The notes: generated from the letters alone by a model not told the origin. Shown: positions 36,254 through 47,334, counted from the first letter of the stretch. The stretch is 64,000 bases of DNA from Lysobacter sp. KIS68-7 (GCF_021284745.1 NZ_CP089925.1:1859001-1923000); one strand, 5' to 3'. Made by a program: numbers and translations.

Positions 36254-36736
36254 TTACCAGTAGCCCCACCAGGGCCACGGCGCCGGATACGTCAGCACGT
36301 CCGGTTGGTAGTGCGGCCACAGGTACACCACGTCCGCCTCCACGTGCGGGAAGCGATAGTCGTAGCCGCCGATCTTCCGCGTGTCGTAACCGGAGATGTG
36401 GCCGGTGAAGGTGACTTCGCGGTTGGGTTCGAACACCGCCGGATCGTAGAAGCCCGCGCGGCAGGCGATGAAGCGCCCACCGGTATCGTCCGACGCCCAG
36501 TACGGACGCGCCGAGATGTCCAGGCGCGTGGCGATGACTTCGAAGCAGGTGCGGTTTTCGTGCGGTTCGGTCTGCACGATGCGGCCGCCCCAGCGCACGA
36601 GTTGGCCGGTGTAGTCGGCGCTGTTCGCATCGCGCGGGGTGATCGTGGCGAATTCGCCCTGCAGCGGCGTGGGTTGCGACGCGCAGGCGGCGAGCAGGGC
36701 GACTGCCAGGCCGGACAGGACTTTGACGACCTTCAT
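36254..36736 (-). CDS. Slp-family outer-membrane lipoprotein
   Basis: The 160-residue product has a lipoprotein signal with a lipobox ending LLAAC (Cys18). The mature part has the Slp pattern: VRWGGRIVQTEPHENRTCFE, ARPYWASDDTGGRFIACRAG, FYDPAVFEPNREVTFTGHI and VYLWPHYQ. Slp is a starvation- and stress-induced lipoprotein in enterobacteria. It faces the convergent HIT gene with 9 nt between stops. Confidence 0.9.
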   Translation of the reverse strand: MKVVKVLSGLAVALLAACASQPTPLQGEFATITPRDANSADYTGQLVRWGGRIVQTEPHENRTCFEVIATRLDISARPYWASDDTGGRFIACRAGFYDPAVFEPNREVTFTGHISGYDTRKIGGYDYRFPHVEADVVYLWPHYQPDVLTYPAPWPWWGYW

Positions 36737-36797
36737 GGCACGACTCCCGGGCGGATCAGGTTGGCGATAGTGCACACGATACGCCGCCGTGGCGATG

Positions 36798-38777
36798 TCA
36801 TGGTCGATGGGCGGCCAGGTCGCGCAGCAGGGTGTCGAGCGGTTCATGGGATGCGCCGCCCCCGTAACGCCATCGGCTGAAACGCAGGCCGAGGGTCCGC
36901 AGCCTTGCGTCGCCCCCGGTGCGGGCGCGGTGCACCCGTTCGGTCCATTCCAGCGCAGGCTCGTGCGGCGCCCGGGCCAGGCCCAGCTTTTCGTAACGCT
37001 TGCCGAGCCGGCGCCAGGCGCGGAGCAGGGGGTCGCGTTCGCGCATGTCGCGGCTGAGCAGCCACACCGTCGCGGCCAGGCCGAGCAGGGCGACCAGCGC
37101 GAACAGCACCAGCAGGCGATCGGAGCCGAGCGATTCGATGCCGAAGGGGCGCAACAGGCGCGCCTGTCGCGTCGCATCGAAGCCCAGCACGAATTCGTTC
37201 CACCCGTTCAACATCCAGTCGCCGACGTTGTAGACGGGCGTGAGTCCCGCGAGCAGCGAACTGTTCGCCGCGGCCCGGTCCTCCAGTGTGTCGAACACGC
37301 GTTCGGGCGCGACCGCCGCGGTCGGATCCACGCGCGTCCAGCCGCGCGGCGGCAACCACACCTCGTTCCAGGCATGCGCATCGGAGCGGCGCACGATCCA
37401 GTAATCGCCGATCGGATTGAGGTCGGCGCCCGCATATCCGCCGACCACGCGCGTGGGAATGCCGGCCGCGCGCATCAGCACGGCGAAGGACGAACTGAAC
37501 TGCTCGCAGTAGCCGCGCTTGTCGACGAACAGGAACTGGTCGACCGCATCGCGCCCTGCCACCGGCGTCTGCAGCGTGTAGCCGAAGTCGCGTTCGATCC
37601 AGGCGAGCGCGCGCCGCACGATCGCGGCATCGTCGGTGCCGGCTTCCTGCCGCCATTGGCGCGCCAGTGCGATCGCACGCGGGTTGAAGCCTTCGGGCAG
37701 GCGCAGGTTGCGCATGCGCGCGTAGGGCGAAAGCGTCGCATCGAACCCGTCGATCGTGCCTGATTGCATGCGCCAGCGCGTCACCGAGCTGAGCGGGCGC
37801 GCGGCGCGCAAGGCGCGGTCGGCGTCGAAGACCGCGCGGTCCGGCGCGAACAAAGGCATGTCGAGCGCGACGAGCTGGCGACGGTCGGTGGGTTCCATCG
37901 CGATCTCGTAATTCCACCGCTCGCCCGTCGCGCGCACCGGTGCGGGCGCGAAGGCCTCGACCGCGCGCGCACGCGACCACGTCCGCCCGTCGAAGTCGGT
38001 GAACACCGGTCCGCGGAAATACATCTGGTCGCGTCGCGGCGTGCGTCCGATGAAGTGCACCCGCGCGGCCGGCGTATCGTCGAGCAGCATGTCGCCCCAG
38101 CGTCCCGGCGACATGTTGTCGGCGAGCCCGGGACGGCCGATCGCGCGATCCGGCACGCCCCACAGGGGCGCGGCCAGGCGCGGGAACAACCAGAACGCCG
38201 CCATCGCGAGCGGCAAGCCGAGCACCAGCATGCGGCCCACGCTGGCCACGCGCTTCCACGGCGCCACCTCCGCGCGCGCTTCGCCCGATTCCAGGTCGGA
38301 CAATCGCTGCAGCGCGATGAGCGTGAGCACGATGGCGAGCAGGCCGAGCAGCAGCGACACAGGCCCCTGGTCGAGCAGGAAGGTGGCGAACGGCGCGAAC
38401 AACGCGAAGCCGAGCAGGCTGCGTGCGTCGCGCACGTTGTCGGTTTCCGCGGGCTTCACCGCGAGCATGGCGGCGAGCATCGCGCAGCCGGTGTCGCGCC
38501 CGAAATTGAATCCCATCGCGGCCACGACCGCTGCGGTCAGCGCGAGCGCGAGGATCACGCGCACCCAGCCGGCGAGCGGCCGCTGCCATGCACCGATGGC
38601 GATCGCAACGGCGGCAAGGGCGATTTCCGCCGCCAACGTCCGTGGCAACTGCAGCAACAACGGCAACAGGCACGCCGCTCCGGCAAGCAACACGAACACC
38701 CGCGAAGGCGGGTCGAGTTTCAGCGCCGTGCGCGGCTTGCGCTGCAAGCGCGACGAAGCAGCGACGACCGCGCTCAC
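36798..38777 (-). CDS. DUF3488 and transglutaminase-like membrane protein (TgpA type)
   Basis: The 659-residue product has about six N-terminal membrane helices (about 25-225) forming DUF3488. The external transglutaminase core follows, with catalytic Cys in KRGYCEQFSSSFAVLMRAAG, then IPTRVVGGYAGAD, and His/Asp in DAHAWNEVWLPPRGWTRVD. A further helix (about 560-580) and a cytosolic tail end the protein. The P. aeruginosa homologue is TgpA. It overlaps the DUF58 gene by 4 nt as third gene of a MoxR-DUF58-TgpA operon. Confidence 0.93.
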   Translation of the reverse strand: MSAVVAASSRLQRKPRTALKLDPPSRVFVLLAGAACLLPLLLQLPRTLAAEIALAAVAIAIGAWQRPLAGWVRVILALALTAAVVAAMGFNFGRDTGCAMLAAMLAVKPAETDNVRDARSLLGFALFAPFATFLLDQGPVSLLLGLLAIVLTLIALQRLSDLESGEARAEVAPWKRVASVGRMLVLGLPLAMAAFWLFPRLAAPLWGVPDRAIGRPGLADNMSPGRWGDMLLDDTPAARVHFIGRTPRRDQMYFRGPVFTDFDGRTWSRARAVEAFAPAPVRATGERWNYEIAMEPTDRRQLVALDMPLFAPDRAVFDADRALRAARPLSSVTRWRMQSGTIDGFDATLSPYARMRNLRLPEGFNPRAIALARQWRQEAGTDDAAIVRRALAWIERDFGYTLQTPVAGRDAVDQFLFVDKRGYCEQFSSSFAVLMRAAGIPTRVVGGYAGADLNPIGDYWIVRRSDAHAWNEVWLPPRGWTRVDPTAAVAPERVFDTLEDRAAANSSLLAGLTPVYNVGDWMLNGWNEFVLGFDATRQARLLRPFGIESLGSDRLLVLFALVALLGLAATVWLLSRDMRERDPLLRAWRRLGKRYEKLGLARAPHEPALEWTERVHRARTGGDARLRTLGLRFSRWRYGGGASHEPLDTLLRDLAAHRP

Positions 38778-39736
38778 GCGCTGCCTCCGGGCATCAGTGC
38801 GAGCGCGCGCAGGCAGGCGTGGCGGTGCGCGGGCCCATGCCCCGGGCCGATCGGCGGATGGCCGGGCACGGCGAGGCGATAGCGCCGCGCATCGCGTTCG
38901 GCCTCGTCCACCCAGCGCGCGAGGCGGCGGATCCGCGCTTCATGCTCGAGCCCCTGCAATTGCCACCAGTCGAGCACGATGTCGGCCGATTGCGGGCGTT
39001 CGTATTCGCGCACGAGCAACTGGCCCAGGCGCGCAGTGGGCTTCCACGCGATCGTGCGCGCCGGATCGCCGCGACGGTATTTGCGCAGGTGGTGCACGTC
39101 GTCGCCGAGCGGATGCAGGCGCGCGGCCGCGGCTTCGCCTTCGCCGCCGGGCAGGGGCGGGCCGTCGGCTTCGGGCGCGGGATACACGAGCAAGGGTTGT
39201 TCTGGCCAGATCCACGACCACGCGCGCACCAGACCCAGCGGGCGCGTGGTCGACACGCGCAGGCGCGGGACGTCGAGCCAGCCGCGCCGCACGGTCGGCA
39301 ATGCGATTTCGGCATCGCCGATGCCCTCGTCCAGCGACAGCATGCCTGTGCCCTCGGGGCAATCCACCCGCAATCCGCGGCGCGCGCGGCCTTGCTTGTC
39401 GGCGCGCACATGCACGCGCAACAGGATGGGCGTGCCGGCGGGCACCGGGTCGGCGCCGAGCGCGACGAAGCGCAGGCCGCTCAATTGCAGGTGCGCGCTG
39501 AGCAGGCTGGTCTGCGCCGCACCGGCGAGCAACAGCATCAGCAGCAGTGCAGGATTGTTGTTGTAGTTCAGCGCACCCAGGCCCATCGCCGCGAGCAGCA
39601 TGGCGAAGAACAGGCCGAAGGGCGTGGGCAGCACGTAGATGCGGCCACGGTGGAGTTCGACGGGAAACGCTTCGGGTTCGCGCGGACGCGCGAAGCGCTC
39701 GATGCGTCGACGCAGCGCCTGCATCGCCTCTTGCAT
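38774..39736 (-). CDS. DUF58 domain-containing protein
   Basis: The 320-residue product has two helices near the N-terminus (about 35-80: YVLPTPFGLFFAMLLAAMGL). The DUF58 signature is seen in DDVHHLRKYRRGDPARTIAW followed by KPTARLGQLLVREYE. DUF58 proteins regularly accompany MoxR ATPases. The start lies 4 nt beyond the moxR stop. Confidence 0.92.
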   Translation of the reverse strand: MQEAMQALRRRIERFARPREPEAFPVELHRGRIYVLPTPFGLFFAMLLAAMGLGALNYNNNPALLLMLLLAGAAQTSLLSAHLQLSGLRFVALGADPVPAGTPILLRVHVRADKQGRARRGLRVDCPEGTGMLSLDEGIGDAEIALPTVRRGWLDVPRLRVSTTRPLGLVRAWSWIWPEQPLLVYPAPEADGPPLPGGEGEAAAARLHPLGDDVHHLRKYRRGDPARTIAWKPTARLGQLLVREYERPQSADIVLDWWQLQGLEHEARIRRLARWVDEAERDARRYRLAVPGHPPIGPGHGPAHRHACLRALALMPGGSA

Positions 39737-39740
39737 GGCG

Positions 39741-40691
<951 letters not shown>

Positions 40692-40747
40692 GGCTTCCTG
40701 TCGGTCGGTATCGGCGTTGGCCATGGAGTGTACGAGGGCAGGAGTGC

Positions 40748-42637
40748 ATGCGGAACGAACTCGACGAAAAGCGCGCGCGCAGCGTCTTCCTGGCGGCCTG
40801 GGCCGCGGTCCTGGTCGTGAAGGCGATCGTGGCCGTGCGCCTGCCCTTGTTCGTCGATGAAGCGTTCTATTGGCAGGAGGGCCGCCACCTCGCGCTCGCC
40901 TATTCGGACCTGCCCGGGCTGACGGCATGGCTCGCGCGGCTCGGGACCACGGTCGCCGGCACGAACCTGTTCGGCGTGCGCTGGCCCTTCCTCGTGCTCG
41001 GTGCGGTGCTGCCGTGGATGGTGGTGCGCATCACGCGCCTGGGCTTCAGCGAGGAGGCGGGCACGGATCGCACGCGCGCGGTGTTCGCCTGGCGTGCCGG
41101 CACGCTCGCCGTGTTGTTGCCGCTCGCCGCGACACTCGGCCTGCTCGCGGTGCCGGACGTGCCGATGGCCTTCGCTTCGCTGCTGTGCCTGCACGCCGGT
41201 GCGCGCTTGTTGCGTCGCGTGGATGCCGCCGGCGCGCTGCAACTCGGCGCAGGCCTGGCCATCGGTGCGCTGAGCCACTACCGCTTCGCTGCGGTGATCG
41301 GCACCGGTTTCATCGCGTTGATGCTGATGCCGGCGGGACGACGCGTGCTGATGGATGCGCGCACGTGGGTCGCGATCGTGATCGGCGCGCTCGCGTGGGT
41401 GCCCTTGCTGGTCTGGAACCTCGATCACGCCGATGCGGGCCTGCGCTTCCAGCTCGTCGACCGCCATCCGTGGTCCTTCCACCTCGATGGTGCGTGGTTC
41501 CTGGTCGTGCAGGCCGTGCTCGCCACGCCCTTGCTGTTCGCCGCGATGGCGCATGCGGCGGTGCGCGGGATGGATGGCCAGGGCACGCACCAGGCGCCGT
41601 TCGCGCGCTATTGCGCCCTGCTCGGTGCGTTGCTCGTGCTCGGCTTCGCCTTGCTCGCGTTCTTCGCCGACAACGAGCGGGTGAGTTTCCATTGGACGCT
41701 GCCGGGCCTGTTGGCCCTGTTGCCACTCGTGCCGGCGACGCTCGCGCAATGGCCGCGCCGTTGGCGACACGCGACCTGGGCGCTCGCCACCGCGGGCTTG
41801 GTGGCGACGCTCGGGTATTACGTCCTGGTCTCCAGCCCCGTCGCGCGTGCGCGCTTCGCCGCGGCGAAGTGGTATCCGTCGAATTTCGCAGGCTGGGATG
41901 CACTGGCCGACGCGGTGCGCGAGAAGCGCAAGGCGATGCCCGCGAACGCACGCATCGTCGCCGACAACTTCAAGGTGGGCGCCGAACTCGGCTTCGCGCT
42001 CGACGATCCCGGCATCACGGTGTTGCCGCATCCGCTCAACGAACGCCACGGGCGCGCGCCGCAACTGCAGGTGTGGTCGCTGCTCGCACGGGATGCGGGG
42101 GCGCTTCCACACGCGCCGCTGTTGCTCGTCGTGGGTGCATCGGAACTTCGCTATCGCGACCTGCTGCAGCATTACCACGCGCTGTGCGACCAGCTGGGCC
42201 CCTTGCCTGCGCCGCAGGTGGTGGGCATCGACCACGGGCGCCAGCGTTTCCTGCTGTTCGACCTGCCGGCCAAGCGCGTGCAGGGCGACTGCATCGCGCC
42301 TGCGATGGCCTACATCGACACACCGCGCTCCGGCGTGCGCGTGCCGCGCGATTTCGAAGTCGCGGGGTGGGCGTTCAAGGACGGCGTCGGGCTGGCGCGC
42401 GTGGAAGTCACGCTCGACGGCCAGGTGATCGGCGTGGCGGACTACGGACAGGCGGATCCGGGGATCAAGGCGTTCTGGCGCGTGTCGAACGATCCGCAGC
42501 ATCCGTATGTCGCGTGGACCGCGCGCGTGCGCGCCGGCGCGGTGTCGCCGGGGCTGCACTGGCTGGGGCTGCGATTGACGGGCAACGACGGCAGCGTCGA
42601 GCAGTGGCCCGAGCAGCCCTTGCGTATCGTCGACTGA
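40748..42637 (+). CDS. ArnT-like glycosyltransferase (GT39/GT83) with C-terminal Ig-like domain
   Basis: The 629-residue product has about ten membrane helices. The PMT/ArnT signature near the N-terminus reads RLPLFVDEAFYWQEGRHLAL, with acidic residues in the first periplasmic loop. The C-terminal ~110 residues (DTPRSGVRVPRDFEVAGWAF, VEVTLDGQVIGVADYG) form an Ig-like domain also seen behind such transferases. GGAG lies 4 nt before the ATG. It diverges from moxR. Likely transfers a sugar from a polyprenyl carrier; acceptor unknown. Confidence 0.85.
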   Translation: MRNELDEKRARSVFLAAWAAVLVVKAIVAVRLPLFVDEAFYWQEGRHLALAYSDLPGLTAWLARLGTTVAGTNLFGVRWPFLVLGAVLPWMVVRITRLGFSEEAGTDRTRAVFAWRAGTLAVLLPLAATLGLLAVPDVPMAFASLLCLHAGARLLRRVDAAGALQLGAGLAIGALSHYRFAAVIGTGFIALMLMPAGRRVLMDARTWVAIVIGALAWVPLLVWNLDHADAGLRFQLVDRHPWSFHLDGAWFLVVQAVLATPLLFAAMAHAAVRGMDGQGTHQAPFARYCALLGALLVLGFALLAFFADNERVSFHWTLPGLLALLPLVPATLAQWPRRWRHATWALATAGLVATLGYYVLVSSPVARARFAAAKWYPSNFAGWDALADAVREKRKAMPANARIVADNFKVGAELGFALDDPGITVLPHPLNERHGRAPQLQVWSLLARDAGALPHAPLLLVVGASELRYRDLLQHYHALCDQLGPLPAPQVVGIDHGRQRFLLFDLPAKRVQGDCIAPAMAYIDTPRSGVRVPRDFEVAGWAFKDGVGLARVEVTLDGQVIGVADYGQADPGIKAFWRVSNDPQHPYVAWTARVRAGAVSPGLHWLGLRLTGNDGSVEQWPEQPLRIVD

Positions 42638-43210
42638 CTACGGCAGCTGGAATCCCGCCGCGCGCAGCAAGCGCGCGGTGGCGATCATCGGCAGACCGAT
42701 AAGTGCGGTGGGATCGTGCGTTTCGATCGCATCGAACAAGGCGATGCCGAGCGCTTCGGATTTGAAGCTGCCGGCGCAATCGAAGGGTTGTTCGGCGTCG
42801 ACGTAGCGTTCGATCTCCGCGCGCGTGAGCGGACGGAAGCGCACGCGCGTGGCATCCAGCGCATCGTGCGCGACATCGCCGCGACGCACGCTCACCGCGG
42901 TGCGGAAGACGACGGCGCGATTGGACATCGATTCGAGCTGCGCGATCGCCGCGGCGCGATGGCCCGACTTGCCCAGCGGCGCCCCGTCCAGATCCGCGAC
43001 CTGGTCGGAGCCGATGACCCACGCGTCCGGGAACTGTGCCGCGACCGCCGCGGCCTTGGCGCGCGCCAGGCGCAGGGCGAGGGTGGCCGGGGATTCGCCG
43101 GGCACCGGCGTTTCGTCGACCTCGGGCCGGGCGACGTCGAAGGGCAGGCGCAGGCGGCCGAGGAGCTCGCGCCGGTAGGGCGAGGTCGAAGCGAGGACTA
43201 GGCGAGACAT
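42638..43210 (-). CDS. Maf-family nucleoside triphosphate pyrophosphatase
   Basis: The 190-residue product starts MSRLVLASTSPYRRELLGRL (family signature), with VDETPVPGESPATLALRLAR, VIGSDQVADLDG and a C-terminal DPTALIGLPM. This resembles the YceF subgroup, which hydrolyses m7GTP in E. coli. The stop/start overlap with the upstream small gene (ATGA) indicates co-transcription. Confidence 0.94.
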   Translation of the reverse strand: MSRLVLASTSPYRRELLGRLRLPFDVARPEVDETPVPGESPATLALRLARAKAAAVAAQFPDAWVIGSDQVADLDGAPLGKSGHRAAAIAQLESMSNRAVVFRTAVSVRRGDVAHDALDATRVRFRPLTRAEIERYVDAEQPFDCAGSFKSEALGIALFDAIETHDPTALIGLPMIATARLLRAAGFQLP

Positions 43211-43560
43211 CACAAACGCGCGCGTTCGATCTGCGCGAGCTGGGCTTCGATGCGCCCGCGGGCGGTGTCGATGGAGGCGCGGACCGTCCCCAGTTCCTCC
43301 ACCGTGGCCTTGTCGCCGTGCTGCTGGAGCCACAGCCGCTGGCGGAGCATTTCGCGCAGGGCCTGGCGGACCGGGTCGTTGTCCTCGTCGCCGGCCACCG
43401 CTTCGATCTCGGCCCGGGCGGCGCGCAGGCGGGCTTCCAGGGCATCGGCGGCGTCCAGCAGCTCCTTCACCGCCCGGTAGCGCCGGGACTGCTTTCGATA
43501 CATGAGGGCGAGGGCTGCCACGACCACCGCGGCGAGGACGAGCAATAAAGTGGTGGACAC
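43210..43560 (-). CDS. Small membrane-anchored coiled-coil protein (116 aa)
   Basis: The product has one N-terminal helix (TTLLLVLAAVVVAALALMY) followed by a charged, heptad-like region (about 25-115). No family recognised. I prefer the GTG at 43560 with GGATCG upstream; an ATG at 43617 is also in frame. It overlaps maf by ATGA. Divergent from yceD. Confidence 0.65.
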   Translation of the reverse strand: MSTTLLLVLAAVVVAALALMYRKQSRRYRAVKELLDAADALEARLRAARAEIEAVAGDEDNDPVRQALREMLRQRLWLQQHGDKATVEELGTVRASIDTARGRIEAQLAQIERARL

Positions 43561-43638
43561 AGGGCGATCCGGATTCGAATGCTCGGCAGTCTGCCGTCGG
43601 ATTCCCTGCCGGATCAAGCAGTTCGACCGAGGGCGGGT

Positions 43639-43667
43639 TTGACACGTCCGGGGCCGGCGCCTACCAT
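43639..43667 (+). promoter_or_regulatory. Sigma-70 promoter of yceD-rpmF
   Basis: TTGACA (43639-43644), exactly 17 nt, then TACCAT (43662-43667). Only 10 nt separate the -10 box from the yceD ATG, so the leader should be nearly absent. Confidence 0.75.
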
Positions 43668-43677
43668 TCCGCGGCTT

Positions 43678-44223
43678 ATGTCCACGGATTCACCCGCAGA
43701 CAGGGCTCCAAGGCACGGGGGACTCCCCGAGCAACTGGATGCCTGGCGCATGGTCGCTGCGCGACGCTCCTTCGAGGGCGCGCTGCCGCTGTCGACGATG
43801 CCGCGCCTGCGGGACAGCCTGGTGGACACCGAGGGCGAAGCCCGCGTCGAAGTCGATTTCGATACCGACGCGTTGCGGGTGCCCTACATCGAATTGCGGA
43901 TCACCGCGAAGTTGCCGCTGGAATGCCAGCGCAGTTTGCAGCGGTTCGTTTATCCGGTGCGGATCGTGCAACGGCTCGGGCTCATCCGGGACGAGGCCGA
44001 CGAAGAAGCATTGCCGGAAGGCTACGAGGCGCTGCTGGTCGGGGAACACGGCCTGCTGCACCCCGCGGAACTGGTGGAGGACGAACTGATCCTCGCCGTG
44101 CCCGTGGTTCCCGTGGCCCCCGGTACGGACGTGGTCGAGCAGGATTGGACCGCACCGGAAGAAGAAACGCAGCGCGCCAGCCCGTTCGCGGTGCTGGGGC
44201 AGTTGAAAGACAAACAGAAATAG
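43678..44223 (+). CDS. yceD: YceD/DUF177 family protein
   Basis: The 181-residue acidic protein has VEVDFDTDALRVPYIELRIT, LPLECQRSLQRFVYPV and GLLHPAELVEDELILAVPVV, all DUF177 features. Always close to rpmF in bacteria; involved in 23S rRNA accumulation in some species. The ribosome site before the ATG is poor, which fits the near-leaderless promoter. Confidence 0.92.
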   Translation: MSTDSPADRAPRHGGLPEQLDAWRMVAARRSFEGALPLSTMPRLRDSLVDTEGEARVEVDFDTDALRVPYIELRITAKLPLECQRSLQRFVYPVRIVQRLGLIRDEADEEALPEGYEALLVGEHGLLHPAELVEDELILAVPVVPVAPGTDVVEQDWTAPEEETQRASPFAVLGQLKDKQK

Positions 44224-44265
44224 GAAAGCCCGCCCGGGCGATCCGCTACACATCGGAGCAAGACC

Positions 44266-44457
44266 ATGGCCGTTCAGAAGTCCCGTGTTTCCCCGTCCAA
44301 GCGCGGCATGCGCCGCTCGCACGACGCGCTGTCCGCCAAGCAGCTGTCGACCGACCCGACGACGGGCGAAATCCACATCCGCCACCACGTGACCGCCGAC
44401 GGTTACTACCGTGGCAAGAAGGTCGTGGCCACGAAGACCCGCGTCATCGAAGAATGA
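44266..44457 (+). CDS. rpmF: 50S ribosomal protein L32
   Basis: The 63-residue basic protein starts [20 protein letters not shown] and lacks zinc cysteines (C- form). It lies 42 nt after yceD. Confidence 0.98.
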   Translation: MAVQKSRVSPSKRGMRRSHDALSAKQLSTDPTTGEIHIRHHVTADGYYRGKKVVATKTRVIEE

Positions 44458-44485
44458 GTGCCGCGCCCGGCGTCGCCGGGCCATG

Positions 44486-44511
44486 ACGCCGCGGGCATCG
44501 TCCCGCGGCGT
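44486..44511 (+). terminator. Hairpin after rpmF
   Basis: ACGCCGCGGG and CCCGCGGCGT around CATCGT, followed by TTTG. It may partly separate rpmF from fabH. Confidence 0.65.
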
Positions 44512-44558
44512 TTGCATTCCAATGGCCGTGCAAGCGGCCATCCTGCCAGGACAGGGGC

Positions 44559-45539
44559 ATGACCCAGCAAGTGTTCGCTCGTATCGCCGGTACCGGTAGC
44601 TACCTCCCGGCGAAATGCCTCACCAACGATGACCTCGCGAAGTTCATCGATACGAGTGACGAGTGGATCGCCGCCCGCACCGGCATCCGCGAACGCCACG
44701 TCGCGGCCGAAGGCGAGACCACGGGCGACCTGGCCTACCACGCCTCGATGCGCGCGCTCGAAGCGGCAGGCGTCAAGCCTTCCGAACTCGATCTCATCGT
44801 CCTCGGCACCACCACGCCGGACCTGATCTTCCCGTCCACCGCGTGCCTGCTGCAGCACCGCCTCGGCGCGAACGGCTGTCCGGCCTTCGACGTCAACGCC
44901 GCGTGCTCGGGCTTCATCTACGCGCTGACGATCGCCGACAAGTTCATCCGCTCCGGCGCTGCGCGCACCGCGCTCGTCGTCGGTTCGGAAACGCTCACGC
45001 GCATGCTCGACTGGGAAGACCGCGCCACGTGCGTGCTCTTCGGTGACGGCGCCGGCGCCGTCGTGCTCAAGGCCGACACCGACACCGGCATCCTCAGCAC
45101 CCACATGCACGCCGACGGCGGCAAGAAGGAACTGCTGTGGAACCCGGTCGGCGTGTCCGTCGGATTCAAGCCGGAAGAAAAGAACGCGGGCGTCCGCGTG
45201 CTGATGACCGGCAACGAAGTGTTCAAGCACGCCGTGAAGGCGCTGGATTCGGTCGTCGAAGAAGCGCTCGAAGCCAACGGCCTGGATCGCCACGACATCG
45301 ATTGGCTGATCCCGCACCAGGCGAACCTGCGCATCATCGAAGCCACGGCCAAGCGCCTGGACATGCCGATGGAACGCGTGGTCGTCACCGTCGACAAGCA
45401 CGGCAATACCTCGTCGGGTTCGGTGCCGCTGGCGCTGGATGAAGCCGTGCGCTCGGGCCGCGTGCAGCGCGGGCAACTGCTGCTGCTGGAAGCCTTCGGC
45501 GGCGGTTTCACCTGGGGCTCTGCGCTGTTGCGTTATTGA
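44559..45539 (+). CDS. fabH: Beta-ketoacyl-ACP synthase III
   Basis: The 326-residue enzyme condenses acetyl-CoA with malonyl-ACP to start fatty-acid synthesis. Catalytic residues are Cys116 ([12 protein letters not shown]), His253 ([10 protein letters not shown]) and Asn283 ([10 protein letters not shown]). First of the fabH-D-G-acpP-fabF cluster. Confidence 0.98.
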   Translation: MTQQVFARIAGTGSYLPAKCLTNDDLAKFIDTSDEWIAARTGIRERHVAAEGETTGDLAYHASMRALEAAGVKPSELDLIVLGTTTPDLIFPSTACLLQHRLGANGCPAFDVNAACSGFIYALTIADKFIRSGAARTALVVGSETLTRMLDWEDRATCVLFGDGAGAVVLKADTDTGILSTHMHADGGKKELLWNPVGVSVGFKPEEKNAGVRVLMTGNEVFKHAVKALDSVVEEALEANGLDRHDIDWLIPHQANLRIIEATAKRLDMPMERVVVTVDKHGNTSSGSVPLALDEAVRSGRVQRGQLLLLEAFGGGFTWGSALLRY

Positions 45540-45640
45540 CCGATCCGCGTATTCAACATACGCGGTCGTACAGACGAGTTCGAACCAACGCACTTATCAT
45601 GCGCGGCTTCCTGAGCCGCCCCTCTTGAAAGGGTAGTCGC

Positions 45641-46591
45641 GTGATCGATCCCCAACTTGCTTTCGTCTTCCCCGGCCAGGGCTCGCAAGCGCTCGGCATG
45701 CTGGGCGATCTCGCGCAGCGCCATGCGCTCGTGCGTGCTGCATTCGACGAAGCTTCGCAGGGCGCGGGCGCCGATCTCTGGACGCTTTCGCAGGACGGCC
45801 CGGAAGAGCAGCTCAACAAGACCGAATTCACGCAGCCCGCGCTGCTCGCCGCCGGTGTCGCCGCGTGGCGCGCGTGGCAGGCCGAAGGCGGCGCGCAGCC
45901 AGCATTGCTCGCAGGCCACAGCCTCGGCGAATACGCCGCGCTCGTCGCCGCCGGTGCGCTCTCGCTGCACGACGGCGCGAAGCTCGTGCGCCTGCGTGGC
46001 CAGCTCATGCAGGATGCCGCACCCGCCGGCACCGGCGCGATGGCCGCCGTCCTCGGCGCCGAAGACGCACTCGTGCTGGAGGTCTGCACGCAGTCGTCGA
46101 CGGGCAACGAGATCGTCGTGCCCGCCAACTTCAATTCCCCCGGACAGATCGTCATCGGTGGCCACGCCGCCGCCGTCGATCGCGCGCTCGCCACGCTCGC
46201 CGAACGCGGCGTGCGCAAGGCCGTGAAGCTCGCGGTGAGCGTGCCTTCGCACACGCCGTTGATGCGCGAAGCGGCCAATCGTTTGTCCGAAGCGATGAAC
46301 GCGATGGCGTGGTCCGCGCCCGATCGCCCCGTCGTGCAGAACGTCGATGCCGAAGTGCACGACAGCGCGCAGTCGATCCGCGATGCGCTCGTGCGCCAGC
46401 TCTACCTGCCGGTGCAGTGGACCGCGTGCGTGCAGGCGCTGGCTTCGCGCGGCATCGTGCGCATCGCCGAATGCGGCCCGGGCAAGGTGCTGACCGGCCT
46501 GGTCAAGCGCATCGACAAGTCGATCGACGCACGTGCGATCGGCACCACCGCGGAGATGGAATCCGCGCGCACCGAATGGAGCAAGGCATGA
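45641..46591 (+). CDS. fabD: Malonyl-CoA:ACP transacylase
   Basis: The 316-residue product starts at GTG with AAAGGGTAG upstream. FVFPGQGSQALGML opens the protein and the nucleophile Ser94 is in AGHSLGEYAAL. Conserved NFNSPGQIVIGG follows. Overlaps fabG by 4 nt. Confidence 0.97.
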   Translation: MIDPQLAFVFPGQGSQALGMLGDLAQRHALVRAAFDEASQGAGADLWTLSQDGPEEQLNKTEFTQPALLAAGVAAWRAWQAEGGAQPALLAGHSLGEYAALVAAGALSLHDGAKLVRLRGQLMQDAAPAGTGAMAAVLGAEDALVLEVCTQSSTGNEIVVPANFNSPGQIVIGGHAAAVDRALATLAERGVRKAVKLAVSVPSHTPLMREAANRLSEAMNAMAWSAPDRPVVQNVDAEVHDSAQSIRDALVRQLYLPVQWTACVQALASRGIVRIAECGPGKVLTGLVKRIDKSIDARAIGTTAEMESARTEWSKA

Positions 46592-47334
46592 GCGAGCAGA
46601 CCCTGAAGGGCGAAATTGCGCTGGTCACCGGCGCGAGCCGCGGCATCGGCGCCGCCATCGCCGACGAACTCGCCGCCATGGGCGCGACCGTCATCGGCAC
46701 CGCGACCACCGACAGCGGCGCGGCCGCGATCGGCGAACGCCTCGCCGGCAAGGGCGGACACGGCCGCATGCTCAACGTCACCGACGGCGCCGCGGTCGAA
46801 GCGCTGATCGATGCGATCGGCAAGGAATTCGGCGGCGTCTCCATCCTCGTCAACAATGCCGGCATCACGCGCGACAACCTGCTGATGCGCATGAAGGACG
46901 AAGACTGGCAGGCGATCCTCGACACCAACCTGTCGAGCGTCTACCGCACGTCCAAGGCCGTCATGCGCGGCATGATGAAGGCGCGCAAGGGCCGCATCAT
47001 CAACATCGCGTCCGTCATCGGCGTCACCGGCAATGCGGGGCAGGCGAACTACGCCGCCGCCAAGGCCGGCATCATCGCCTTCAGCAAATCGCTGGCGAAG
47101 GAAATCGGCAGCCGCGGCATCACGGTGAACGTGGTGGCCCCGGGCTTCATCGCCACCGACATGACCGCCAGCCTGCCCGAGGACGCCAAGGCGGCCCTGG
47201 TGGGCCAGATCGCGCTGGGCCGCCTCGGCGAGCCGGCCGACATCGCCCGCGCGGTGGGCTTCCTGGCCGGACCGGCCGCCGCCTACATCACGGGTGAAAC
47301 CCTGCACGTCAACGGCGGCATGTACATGCCGTGA
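46588..47334 (+). CDS. fabG: 3-oxoacyl-ACP reductase
   Basis: The 248-residue SDR has the NADP motif [37 protein letters not shown], and catalytic Ser/Tyr/Lys in [10 protein letters not shown] and ANYAAAKAG. Overlaps fabD. Confidence 0.98.
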   Translation: MSEQTLKGEIALVTGASRGIGAAIADELAAMGATVIGTATTDSGAAAIGERLAGKGGHGRMLNVTDGAAVEALIDAIGKEFGGVSILVNNAGITRDNLLMRMKDEDWQAILDTNLSSVYRTSKAVMRGMMKARKGRIINIASVIGVTGNAGQANYAAAKAGIIAFSKSLAKEIGSRGITVNVVAPGFIATDMTASLPEDAKAALVGQIALGRLGEPADIARAVGFLAGPAAAYITGETLHVNGGMYMP

